The position numbers and the translations under genes were made by a program. Below are positions 1-10,800 of a stretch of 64,000 nt of DNA, in pieces. The notes under the pieces are model-generated. The model saw only the letters and a program-made list of their open reading frames with translations. It had not been told where the DNA came from and did no database searches. Source of the DNA: Tricholomella constricta (lineage: Eukaryota > Basidiomycota > Agaricomycetes > Agaricales > Lyophyllaceae); contig JAACJP010000032.1 in assembly GCA_013368375.1 (NCBI GenBank), forward strand, positions 62,001 through 126,000, in the 5' to 3' direction. The first letter of the stretch is position 1. Every line of letters starts with the position of its first letter.

Positions 1-73
1 GGAGGGGTCGAAGGTACGACCTCCGACCGTTGAGACGCGTCGGGAGGGCGCAAGGAACGAGTACCGACGCAGT

Positions 74-1504
74 ATGGTTCAGATAGACCATACTATAGTC
101 GATGGCGCGCGGCAAGGTCGTGCGCATCGAATCGAATCACACCGAGAAGGTGTACCGGAGGACAGCAAGCGTCCTCCCACCAAGCCTAGGGATAGGCTTG
201 TATCAGCGCGTTCAGTAGCACGCGCTTATTCATCATCTAGGTATGATACACCTAGATCCTATAGTGGCGCTATGGCCGCCACATCGGTGTCGGAGAGCGC
301 CAGCATGCGCCCTCAACCGGAACGACCACGGAGGCACCCAAGAAGAGGTGCCGTCATCGATGGCGGAGAAGCGACCGCGAACGCATCCCAGATTACGGGG
401 AGGCACACGAACGGACCAAGGAGCTCACTTGGTCTGCAAAACGCTGGGCAGAGCCCAGCAGTAAATGCGAGCACAGCACGTCCAGTTAAAGACGTACGAG
501 ACAAGCATCCGGCACTACCGGAGGTGCGGACAAACGTCCGCAAGGGAGGAGATGAGGGTGGTGAACGCCCATCGAAGAAGAGTGAACGCCACGGGACGAC
601 GACCGCAAAAGTGTCGACGCCAGCATACCCGGAGGCGGACTTCCACATTGCGTGGTGGATAGCACGACGCATAGACGACGGAAGCGACTGGAACGAGACG
701 TTCCGGGAGCTAATGCACGATCGGCCGGAAGACGATGTGCGCCGGGTCTGGAGGTGGGTGAGGTACCACCTCCGGCATCACAGAGAGGAACTCTGTGCGG
801 ACACGGGGTTAATGGGCGTCAAGCCTGTTGCGGAGACGGCGTCAAGCGCTGTATCCGATGGAGGATCTGGTGACCGACCCAGTGAAACGGGAAGGTCAAG
901 ATCGAGTTCGCAAATTGGACAGGAGCGAACACGTACCCCCGACCATGTCCTAGACTGGGTAGAGGGTAATTCGAGAACCTACTCGCGCAGTATGAGCGCG
1001 ATTAGGGGCAATTACGACATGGTGGTATCGACACCATCGGCAGCTCGGAATGAAATGTCCACCGAGCGATTGGCGTGTATGCGCCAAATTGTTCATCGCA
1101 CATATGGCGATGAACCGGAAGGGGAAGACGACGGGAATGGTGAGCGGTCCGAAGGTCATTCGGAATGCTCAGAAGCATGGCATGTCCAAACATATGAATG
1201 TGAGGACGCATGCCACGAGTACCAGTACCTCGATGAAGACGGGAAGGAAATTCACGTCTACGAAGTGGAGAGCGATGGGGAAACCAACGCTCTCGAGGCG
1301 GAATATGATAGCTACCGTGAACGTGGTAGCTATCAAGAGGAGGAGGAGAGTGGCGCTGAGCATAGCGGCTCGGAAGACGCTCGGTCTAACGACGAGCAGG
1401 AGAATGGCGCTGCACATAGCGGCCCAGAAGACGCTCGTTCGAACGACGAGCAAAGCGACGAAAGCGCTCGTTATGATGATAATGAGTGCACCGACTCCGA
1501 TTGA
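74..1504 (+). CDS. Retroelement ORF upstream of the 3' LTR, function unknown
   Basis: A 476-codon ORF. I do not recognise a catalytic domain. The middle (about residues 185-240) is a compact, Trp/His/Arg-rich segment (HIAWWIARRID, WRWVRYHLRHHRE) that looks folded. The rest is Ser/Arg/Glu-rich, and the C-terminus is strongly acidic with a near-perfect 19-residue tandem repeat of the type HSGSEDARSNDEQ. Position just before the polypurine tract and LTR suggests an extra 3' ORF or a gag-like product of the element. The ATG lies in a perfect 8-bp hairpin (71-78 with 87-94). Because the element is cut by the window edge, the true start could lie upstream. Confidence 0.55.
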   Translation: MVQIDHTIVDGARQGRAHRIESHREGVPEDSKRPPTKPRDRLVSARSVARAYSSSRYDTPRSYSGAMAATSVSESASMRPQPERPRRHPRRGAVIDGGEATANASQITGRHTNGPRSSLGLQNAGQSPAVNASTARPVKDVRDKHPALPEVRTNVRKGGDEGGERPSKKSERHGTTTAKVSTPAYPEADFHIAWWIARRIDDGSDWNETFRELMHDRPEDDVRRVWRWVRYHLRHHREELCADTGLMGVKPVAETASSAVSDGGSGDRPSETGRSRSSSQIGQERTRTPDHVLDWVEGNSRTYSRSMSAIRGNYDMVVSTPSAARNEMSTERLACMRQIVHRTYGDEPEGEDDGNGERSEGHSECSEAWHVQTYECEDACHEYQYLDEDGKEIHVYEVESDGETNALEAEYDSYRERGSYQEEEESGAEHSGSEDARSNDEQENGAAHSGPEDARSNDEQSDESARYDDNECTDSD

Positions 1505-2161
1505 GCGTGTTGGGCTCGTTGTGCCCAACAGTTCCTATCCAGGTCTTTGAGATGCAATATGAGACGCATCAGTCCGGCAGCCGTATCGGTTATGTGTCGA
1601 CGTTGATAAACGTCGAGGTGGCAGCCTACGCGACTTTAACCACAGTCGCAGCGATATCCATCGCTGAAATCCTTGTGGCGTATACGTCGGCGCGATAAAT
1701 AGCGCCTCAGTCTTCTGCGGTGGTTCAACCAGCCCTGGTCTGGCAGTTGCAATAGCTGTCGACGAGGAGTCGAAGACGGAGCCAAAAAATCGATGAAGCC
1801 ATAAATCACCGGCTAACGACTCGATTGGCGACTATCAAACCAACTCAGGCGCGAAAGTCATCGTTGGGCATTATGTGTCCAACCCTAGCCAGTACGTCCG
1901 CGGAACATGGACGCCAATCTCTCAGAGACTGGAGGAACAAGTCGCGGTCGACAGAATCGACACTATGTTAGGGCCATGACCTAACATTATCATTATTCCA
2001 TATCGTCGGGGTACCAATACCCAGACGCGACAACTGTGGCGCATAAAATATGCGCAATACATTCGACTATTGTTGCGCGTACTGTACGCGCAATATATAC
2101 GACATTCCCTCGACATCTGCCCGGGTGTAAAGATTGCTGAGTGCAATCTTAAAGGGGGGTA
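1505..2161 (+). other. Non-coding, hairpin-rich segment before the LTR
   Basis: No credible gene. It contains a chain of perfect short inverted repeats: TGTTGGGC/GCCCAACA just after the stop codon, TGTTAGG/CCTAACA near 1966-1987, TGCGCAT/ATGCGCA near 2037-2058, TTGCGCGTAC/GTACGCGCAA near 2073-2094, and AAGATTGC/GCAATCTT at 2130-2150 directly against the polypurine tract. Confidence 0.6.
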
Positions 2162-2282
2162 TGTAAGGACGCAGGTCCATACTGGTCACCTGTGTTGGCA
2201 TTGTTTGGCAACGCCTTCGGCGTTGCCTATATCTATTGTTTATATCTATTATTTTAAGTAGATCGTCGCAACTTCATGTACA
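2162..2282 (+). repeat. Short LTR of the left Gypsy-like copy
   Basis: Starts TGTAAGG straight after the polypurine tract and is taken to end ...TGTACA at 2282. The 3' end is inferred from the TG...CA rule, not from a second LTR. It contains a 9-bp hairpin (207-215 and 219-227 of the 2 kb block) around a CTTCGG cap, then an AT-rich TATA-like stretch near 2229-2255. The minus-strand LTR at about 15107-15271 has the same layout. At about 120 bp it is short for an LTR. Confidence 0.6.
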
Positions 2283-2440
2283 ACTAGCAGAAAAATGACA
2301 TCTGGTCAAGCTCGGTTGTAGTGTGATTCGCGAGGTCGTCCTGTAGCACCGCTACAGTCTTGGCTTTCTTTAACTCCTTCTCCTTCTCTGCCTCAGTGAG
2401 CAGCTTCTGCTCTGTTACAGTGGCCAGATACTGTGGAACA
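2283..2440 (-). pseudogene. Coding remnant flanking the KDZ element, family not identified
   Basis: Read on the minus strand, about 50 codons run open from 2432 to a stop at 2284-2286: a lysine/glutamate-rich, probably helical peptide containing LLTEAEKEKELKKAKTVAVL. It ends against the LTR and begins at the KDZ element, so it is a fragment of an older mobile element or gene that was cut by both insertions. I do not recognise the family. It may belong with the minus-strand gag remnant on the other side of the KDZ element (14941-15106). Confidence 0.35.
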
Positions 2441-2605
2441 AGATAATCGACTGCCGGACTTGATCACTACGTGTCCGCGGAGGGGAGCAGACGGGATGTC
2501 CGCGGGGTCGGTTTGGGATGTGTTGGCGGTGTTCATTTGTGGGGGAGGAGTGCCTGAACAGGAGCCTGGACCTTTATGGTGGCTTGGACCGAGCATGGGA
2601 AGAAT

Positions 2606-2805
2606 GTTTAAGCATGGGAATTTTATGACAGACTTCAACTAGCGTGGGAATAATGGGTCAGAACTGGCGTGGGAATCAATGGTCAGAACTAGCGCCGGAA
2701 CAATGTTGGTCAGAACTAGCTGGAAATAATTATGTCAGAACTAGCATGGGAACAATTACGTCAGAACTAGCATGGGAACGATTATGTCAGAACTAGCGTG
2801 AGAGA
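2606..2805 (+). repeat. Left tandem array, about 33-bp unit
   Basis: About six degenerate copies of a unit reading roughly TCAGAACTAGC-RTGGGAA-nnATT follow one another up to the start of the first element gene at 2891. The copies differ by substitutions and small indels. Position inside the left end of the element suggests a subterminal or promoter role. Confidence 0.75.
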
Positions 2806-2890
2806 ATACACACAACTTCTGTTGATCCCTCTTCTCCCAACTCCTGCCACCTAAAACCGCTCCTTTCCGATCACTCCGCGCATACACATT

Positions 2891-4691
2891 ATGTCCGACA
2901 CCACCGCATTCACCAGCATTGACGCGGACATCCACCAGGCAGTGGAAATCGGCGATAGAGAAGCCTTTCGGGCGTTGTAGACAAAGCGGTATGTTCTTCA
3001 ACACACTGTGCTTCATCCCTCTTACTAAATATTTTTTCAGAAAATTGTCTATAGACAGGCCAAGGCCAGTACGGAGGCCGATGTCATAAAGGCCCGCTCG
3101 TCATCGCTCCTCTGGGCCACCATGTGACTGGTGCAAAAACTCGCCCGGGACAAAAAGGACAACGGCGCCTTTAATGGGCTTCGAAAAGCGGTGGATGCCC
3201 AACCGGCGCCGGCGTCCGCGGGGCGCACCGCAGTAGAGGAGGCGAGGAAAATGGCCGCGGACTTGGCCAGAAGGAAAGCGGCCAAGATGGACAGGGAGCT
3301 GAAGGAGAAGGCTGCGGAGGAGAAGAGGAGGGCCGCGGAGGAGGAGGCGGAGAAGAGGAGGGCCGCGGAGGCGGAGAGGACGAGGGCTGCGGAGGCGGAG
3401 AAGGTGCGAAGGGGCAAGAAGAAGGCGAGGCAGATAGGGAGGCGGAGAGGGAGAGGAAGGAGGCAGAGAGGGAGAGGAAGATTTTGGAGGAGGAGGAGAG
3501 GGCGAGGGCGGAAAGGGTGAAGGAGAGGCACAGGCGGAGAAGGCCGCCCGCAAGAGGGCCACGAAGGAAAATGCCGCGGAGGTCGAGCGGAGGGTGCAGG
3601 AGGCAGAGAGAGAGCGGCGGAGGAAGGAGAAGGGTAAGGATCGGGAAGTCGGAACGTCCGCGGGGGCAGACCCCGGTGAGTTCATTTCATTTTCTTACCA
3701 TTGCTACACTGACAGTTTTTGTTTCCAGTTCAGCCTCGTATCCGCGTGGTGGACCCCCTTCCCAAGGCGGGGCCATTGTTCCAGGAGCTGGCCAGGGAGG
3801 ACGCCTTCATGACCCCCCCTGCGGACGGTGCACCCGAAAGGCATTGGAGTGCAGGGTGCATGGCGGAAGGGCCGCGGCCTGCACCCCATGTAAGTTCGCA
3901 AAGCAGTCCTGCGTCTTCCCAGTCGAGGACGACGCTGGCGCGCTTTCAAGTGAGTTCCAGCTTTGTTTTCTTTTCTATTTCATTGACCTTATCATTTACC
4001 CTTTGCAGCAACTCCCGCTGCCCAGCCCATGACCGCGGACGCCGCCAGCTTGATTGCAGACCTGCAGACCGCTGTCGCAGGATTGCAGATCGACCTGAAG
4101 CGGTTGAGGAAACAGGATGCAGCGAGGGCCGCGGAGTACAAGGTCCTCAATCTGAGGGTCTTGGAGCTTGAGGCGCAAGAGCGGGAGTTGGAGTCCCAGT
4201 CGCGGGACTGCTTTGGGCAGCTGGATCGCCACCGCAGGGGGTTGAAGAAGTTGAACGAGCAGCTGATCACGGTGGAGGATGAGGTGACCCCCGTGGCCGT
4301 CCCCGCGGCCACCCCCGCTGATGAGGACATGGACTCTCGCCCACCTCCACCGCCCACCTCGCCCCCTCCGCCACGGCCTGCCTCTCTCCCTCCACCACTG
4401 CCCACCTCTCCCCCTCCACCACCGCCCACCTCTCTCCCTCCACCGCTGCCCAAGTCTCCCCCTCCACGCCCTCATGCGGAGGCCGCGGACCCGGATGCTG
4501 GCGGATTGTCCACCACAACCACTCCACCTCCGCCCCCATCCACCCCGCCTGCCATCCCACAAGCTCCAGCTTGGAGCCCCACTGGTGCACCTGCACCAAG
4601 CATGCCAGAGGACTCAGAGAGTGGTGCTCGGGGTGTCAAGCGCAAGGCCACGGACCAGGGCGAGAGGCCCTTCAAAAAACATGCAGCCTAA
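2891..4691 (+). pseudogene. KDZ-element accessory gene 1: coiled-coil, zinc-cluster-like, proline-rich protein (broken)
   Basis: Starts at ATG 2891 and reads about 29 codons before a TAG at 2978-2980. The frame resumes in the codons just before a GTATGT donor (2989), and an intron ends at a TTTTTTCAG acceptor near 3041. Later segments are: a long K/E/A/R-rich coiled coil (about 3230-3420, with a frame change afterwards), a cysteine cluster CGRCTRKALEC then CTPCKFAKQSC (about 3826-3930), an intron (GTGAGT to TTTGCAG, about 3950-4008), a second coiled coil (4050-4260), a Pro/Ser-rich stretch (4330-4480) and a basic tail VKRKATDQGERPFKKH that looks like a nuclear signal. The cysteine pattern resembles fungal zinc clusters without matching Zn2Cys6 exactly. 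The stop and frame shifts mean this copy is probably inactive. Confidence 0.6.
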
Positions 4692-5184
4692 TTGGACTTG
4701 GCTCGGGGGCTGTTTCTTGATATCTGGAAGTTGATGTACACTGTCGGACATCCCGCGGACTTTCTCTTTCTTGCACTTTGTAGTTATGCACATTCTCGGA
4801 CACCTCGCGGACTTTTTTCTTCTTGCAATTTGTGATTGACGTAGACTTTTTGGACGCACCGCGGACCCCGCGGACCTTCTTGAACACACAAAGTACACTT
4901 GTATATATTATTACATTAGACAATTACATACAATCAATGGAAAATGTTGACACAGGTGTACCATAGACACATCTGTATATACTCCTATGGCTTTCAAAGT
5001 ATATACAATCAATCAAGTATATACAAACAAACAAGTATATACAAATATTCAAAGAATTGATGATTAACATTGTGAACCACTGTAAATCATCATCACCATT
5101 TCAAAAGCATATACAGAAGGTCAAGTATATACAAACAATCAAGCACGTTGTGAACTATTGAAAAATCATCATCACCCTACAAAG
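4692..5184. other. Spacer between convergent accessory genes
   Basis: No gene. The first half still carries CCGCGG sites (near 4752 and two near 4860). The second half is AT-rich with several scattered copies of a CAAGTATATACAAAC-like motif (about 4995-5145). It probably holds the 3' ends and polyadenylation signals of the two converging genes. Confidence 0.5.
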
Positions 5185-7559
5185 CTAGCGGCGCTTTGAT
5201 CTGCTGGTGCCAACCCCCGCGGACCTTGATGTTGTAGCTCGCGTTGCAGCCCCATTACGTGTGCGGCTGCCCCTGGTATTGGAACTGGCACCAAAGTCCG
5301 CGGCCTCCGCAAGCAGTAAATCCTGCTTTGATTTCTTCCGCCTAGTTTGTCCTTCAACATGCTTGCGCTTGCGTGTAACCGGAGGTGGGGGTGGAGTTGG
5401 TGTACCAGGCGGAGAGGGAGTAGGAGTGTTGGGTGGCGGAGTTACCTCGTTGAGCAGCTGCATTGCAGTTGCCGGCACCATATACTGTGGCAGCCCTTCG
5501 CCAGGCCCATTGATGGGTGCCTGTGTCGGAAGTCCGCGGGCATTTAAGCGGTGCATTGTTGTTTCGTCAATGGTGACCTGAGTTTCATTGATGTTCAGAC
5601 CATATTCATCAGTCTGTTCTCCAGGTCCGGGTATGTTGGATGCTCCGCGGGGTGTGTTGGGTGGTCCATGGGAGTTGTTTTCTTGTGATTGATTCTGATT
5701 GTGTTCTGAGAGTTCATCGGGTGGTCCGCGGGGTCCGTTATCCGGTAATGGATTGAATCCCAGGGGTGTCGGATGTTGGTTTTCATCTGGTTGTTCCCCG
5801 TCACTGCCTTCCAGGTCCGACATTGGAATAAGGCTTTCTAAGGGGTCCGGAGCTGGTGCTTTTTTTTTGCCCCTCTTCTGCCTTGCTTTCTTTGCTGCTG
5901 CCGCGGCAGCCAAAGCTTCCTGGTCCTTTCGCGCCCCATAGACCGCCTCCATTCTCTCCTTTTTCTTGGTCAAGTAACTGGACCAGCGAAAGGTCTCTGA
6001 GGGTCCAAGCCTCTTCTGGCGAGAGCGCCAGAAGTCGAGCAAATCCCGGAGTTCATTTAGTCGGAGGTTCTGTGGGTCTTGAATTCGGATGTCCGCGGGC
6101 ATGTACTCCGCGGAGATGAACATTCCATTGTCTGCTTTTATGGAAGTGAATGGAGGGGACGAGTAGAGGTGTCCTGATGCTAGTTCTGTAAGGAAATTAG
6201 GATAGGTGTGATATGATGTCAAAAAGTTATCACTTACTGTAATGATGTTTCAGGAATGCGCGGACCAGAAGCTCAAGGTCATCTTTGCTCTGTTGCACAC
6301 CTTCTACCAACTCCGGTAGAATTGGAAAACTGTCATTTTGTTGATCCAGCTGTAGATTTGGATGTGGCTGAATTACTGTATCAGTCTGATGCAGGTCTGA
6401 TGCAATGGATTCTTGGAGGGAAAGGACATAATCCATAAGCTTTCTCTTGAAATCCTTCACCATGTGCGGAAAGGTATCAATGAAACCTTTACTGATCACC
6501 CCTGCATTTACCGCAATGCTGTCGTGACTGCTCCGCGGCGGACATCAGCGCAAGTCCACGGAGTCGATGAACAACTCACGCCCGGACATTTAGTTGCCCA
6601 TCTTGCCCTTTCCATACCACAAAGGTAAGGGACAGCATGCCCATCTCTCGCTACCGGTTGAGATCCTCATTCTCCACTCGTTGAAAGCCCCGCTTATCTG
6701 CATTCCTGAGATGAGAGAGTGTCAACTCCGCAATGTCCGCGGACGCTGCGGAGTCACTCACTTGCACTGCTCCTCAGGAGGATAGCCCTTGGTGCTCCAC
6801 TCACGGTGGAGTAGGCTGAATCGCTCTTTGCTTCTGGCTTGGAATGGTAATGTATTCTCGTGAAGATCTTCCTGTCTGATCTCCCGGATTGTTATCTACG
6901 GCTGACTAATGCTCGGAAGTCCCTGCCAAACATGTACAAATAGCGTCTGCGGTGGCTCCTGCGCGCTCAGAGTAGTGCTGCCGCGCTACTCCAACGGGCA
7001 GTGGCCTCTGCCTCCTGGGGTTGTTGTGGAGTAAGTTTATTCATCACCTGTGCCAAAGCCTTGGTGCGTTGCTGAAAGGCCGCGGGGGCCGATTCATCGA
7101 CCTCCTCGAGCCCCAGTATCTCTTTCAACTCTTCAGTAATCAAGTTGCGCATTGTCCGATTGACTACCTGCCGTGCAGTAACCTTCAATTTTCCCGATGA
7201 CTGGTTGACCATTGGGTAGGGCCTCCAGTTGTTCCTTACCCAGTCTGCCCGTTTCTGTGTGCTGATCAGTGTGATGACTCAGGGATACTCCCAACCTGAC
7301 AGACCGTGGTGGCAGACGCGGACTTCTTATCGGTCTTTGGTTCTGTTCCCTTTGCCTTCCAGTAGTTGAATATATCAACAAGGACTTTGTCCTTGAAAAT
7401 GGCCGCCCTTTTGTCCTTGTCCGACTCTGATCGGTACTCCTCTCGGTACTTGTTGAGGACCGCGCGCTCGTCAGCCGGGTACTGGGGCTGCTTGCTTGTC
7501 TTCTTCAGGGCCGTGGGGGCATGTGGGACTGTTTCCGGTGTGAAAATATTTTCGGACAT
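5185..7559 (-). pseudogene. KDZ-element accessory gene 2 (minus strand, broken)
   Basis: Read from ATG 7559 downwards. Exon 1 encodes a charged N-terminus (DERAVLNKYREEYRSES...AAIFKDKVLVDIFNYW). A GTTGGG...GGGCAG intron leads to WVRNNWRPYPMVNQSSGKLK. Further down are a WSTKGYPPEEQ segment, an intron with a CCGCGG site inside (about 6767-6713), an in-frame TAG after ENEDLNR (about 6653), then a helical exon from 6499, a clean GTAAGT...TTACAG intron (about 6240-6189) and a long exon ending at 5185. That exon holds a helical domain, then an Ala-rich/Lys-rich stretch, a Pro/Asn-rich linker and a basic C-terminus. I know no function. It resembles conserved hypothetical proteins accompanying KDZ transposases. 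The premature stop argues that this copy is dead. Confidence 0.6.
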
Positions 7560-7812
7560 GGTGGAGCTCCGTTAAAAATTTCCTATTTGGGTCACAAAGG
7601 GTTGAACTCCATGTTTGACAGTTGTCCCACAGTCCCGCATTTGGCAAAGAAGTTTCCAGTTTGGGTAATATAAGGCACTTGTGCATTGATGGCTCCGATT
7701 GTGAGTGCAGCTGACATTGCACAACCATGAGGACATGTCCGAGTGTAATCAGTGATCCATCAGTAGACAGGTTCTAATTTTTCCACCATATCAGATCTCA
7801 CCCTTACCCACC

Positions 7813-10800
7813 ATGTTGCGTGCAGTAAAGCGCACACGTCGCAAGAAGGATGAAGTCTTTCAGGAAAGTTCTTGCTCACATGCCATGGATGTCGAGACAA
7901 CAGTCAGGCATACCCAGAGGGGTGACATTGTGGAATCCAGGAGTGTTCCTTTGCGCAAGAGGTCACCGGGTCCTGCTACATCTGTCCCTCAGGGTGTGCA
8001 GGCTCATGTCCAACCCTTTGAGCATTCAGACATCCACTCAACAGAGCTGAATGACACCACTGATGAGGTTGCCCCCAAACGGGCCAAGGTGAATCGTTCT
8101 TTGAAGTAGTATCTATCTTTAACTGAATCACAGCACAGACCCAAGGTGATTACCTTCAAGAATTTGTGAACCATGTTCCAGAGTTGTTGAAGGGGCTACT
8201 TGGGAGAGAGTACATTGAGAATCATACTCAATGTTCTGATTGTCCCAAGGGCAACTATGGATGTTGGCGTTGTCGAGACTGTCTCAGTGACAGGATACTC
8301 TGCCGGGGTTGCATGCGGACAACTCACAGGGACAATCCTCTGCATCGCATTGAGTTCTGGACTGGTCAATACTTCCAGACAGCTCAGCTGCAGGAGGTTG
8401 GTACCTACTTGCTGGTCCCTCACTCCTCCGGAAAAGCACTCTGTGATACGCTACAGCTGCAACAGGAGCAATTGGAGAATTACCAGGTGGAATACGACGA
8501 TAAAGAACAGAAAAACCACCGCACAGAGCAGCAAAATGACCCCGCGGGTCGACATGCCAACTCCGCGGATGCCGCGGACGTGACTGAGCAGACTTCCTAT
8601 GATGCAGAGGACAATGATTACATGGCGCGCTTGAGCCGTGCTTATGGTCAACAGCCAGAATTTCATCCAATTGCTGAGGCAGGGTCTACTCTGGACACAG
8701 TTGAAGTCGAAGTGGACGAGGAAGATGACGATGACACTGGCCTTAATGATGACCTTCCGACGAGAATGCCACGGCACGATGCCTTCAACAATCGTTATGT
8801 GCGCCTTGTACATGTCAATGGAATTCACTACATTCCACTTGTCTACTGTTCATGCCGCGGAGTCCGAGAGGTCAATACAGACCTGATGCACAAGCGATTG
8901 GTGCCTGCAAACTTCACACGGTACAATACGCTCTTTACCACTGCAGTCCTTGATAACTATCGCCTTGCAAACCTGGAATGTAAGGCATCTGCATTTCAGT
9001 ATTGGCACAAGCTCAGCCGGACTACGGCTGCAGCAACAAGCTCTGCGGACATCGACAACTTTTATCGCGAACTCCGCCGGCTCTCGCGTTCATGGAGATG
9101 GCTCAAGAAGCTCAAATGGGGTGGTTTTGGCAGCAATAACAGAGATCCCATGCAGACCAATCGCAGGGGAGCTTGCCATCTTTTGTCCAACATGTCCGCA
9201 GCCAGGTGCGAATCTCCCCGCGGGGTGGTCCACGGACCCGAATAAGTGAGTGCATTTGGTGACAATTATTCATCGTTATTGACATTATACGCAGAAAAGT
9301 ATACATGAGGTCTTTTGTTGCAGATGGCAATTTCAAAGCGGATCATGTTCGCCAAAAGAACAATGCCATGGATGTTTGGCTGTCAGAAGGGTCAGGTATG
9401 ATGGCTAACCGGGCCAATTATAATGAGTTCCTGAAGGAAGCATTCAATGTGATGACAGTGAGTCCAGTCCGATCACCCCCGCGGCATAGCCCACGGGGTT
9501 CATCAACCCCGCGGCGTTCTGTGCTAACCTCTATTTTAGAAAGCCCCTTGCGAGAATCAGTTCCGCGCTGTTGAGCAGGCAATGCTTGTGTCCAAGGCCT
9601 GTGATGTTAAAGGAATTGTAGCCATTGCATGTGCGCGGCATGGCTGTTTTGCCCCCAACAGCCTGTCGGACCTCCACGCGGGTGAGCAGCAAAAGAATGT
9701 GGACTGGGCATTCCTCCAGGCGCTTAAAACAACAAATGTGGAAGACATTGACCAGGTGTTATTGATCTATGATATTGCCTGCCAATACATGGTACACTTT
9801 CTAAAGCGCATCGGCCACCTACTCCCCCCAGGAATGACTATTGCTCAGGCCATTGGACTACTCCATGTTCATGGTCACAAAGACGATTGCTTTAACCGCT
9901 TTGCAACTTCATTCATTCCAGGTGCTGCTATAGTTGCGGGTGAAATTCTGGAGAGTTTGTGGGCCGTGTTGAACACTGTGTCACCAATGACCAGAACCGC
10001 AACGTTGGCACACCGAGCGGAGATCCTGGACGATCATATGAATGATTCTAACTGGAAGAAACTCCTGCAGATGTGTTAGTAAAATTTCATGTATTCTGTT
10101 ACCATCACTGACAATGTCCGCGGAGTAGCGATCACATTGTGTCGGACATATGAAAAGGCAACGGAGATGTTGGAGACTGCCCAAGAATATTTCAAAGGTG
10201 TCGCTTCAGGAATAAGCCGCACACAAACCGCAATTTGGGAGGCGGAGATCCAGGAGGCCGAGCGGAGGAGGGTTCATGATGTGAAGGCTATGGACATCCT
10301 CAAAGTGCGCACCGCGGACATTGGGCAGCCGGGAGATTCCAATGGACCTGTGCAGCACTCAACAGCTGAAGAGGAGTGGATACAATCAGGCCTTGATCTT
10401 GAGGAGCACCAGTAAGACATTTTATCTCTATTTGTCTTCCGGAGCTGAACAGTTTCCATCTAGAATTGGCCTTCAAGACAAAGTCTGCCAACTTGTGCAC
10501 GAGCCGCGGGAAGATGTCCGCAAGGCCGTCGAAACTGAAAGGCAAAGCCTACGTGCACAAATTGATGTGTTCACATTAAAACAGCTGAGCATAAACTTCA
10601 TTCCTTCAGCCTCCGCGGAGGATGTGCCAGTGAACGTCGAAGCCTTTGACAACCTAGACGAGAATCCTGCGGACCTGCCACCCTCCGGAGACGCCGCGGC
10701 GCCCGCACAAACACGCTCCCGTCCTGTCAGTGCAACAGACGGACCCCTACCACCAGAGCAGACACCTATTCGCCTGCCATCCTCAGCTGGGGAAACTGAG

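Larger units (their letters stand above)
1..2282 (+). mobile_element. 3' part of a Ty3/Gypsy-like LTR retroelement (left copy)
   Basis: The element enters from outside the window. Seen: one long ORF (74-1504), a hairpin-rich non-coding stretch, a polypurine tract AAAGGGGGG at 2151-2159, then an LTR starting TGTAAGG at 2162. The same tract-plus-TGTAAGG junction, and the same LTR hairpin, occur on the minus strand at 15271, next to recognisable Gypsy pol, which is the reason for assigning this copy to the same lineage. No pol is visible here because only the 3' end is in the window. The DNA is densely packed with short inverted repeats (see findings). Confidence 0.75.

Noticed and set aside
3101..3685. 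194- and 160-codon minus-strand ORFs
   Set aside because: Antisense of the K/E/A-rich coiled-coil exon of accessory gene 1 (CTC/TCC repeats giving Ser/Leu/Pro).
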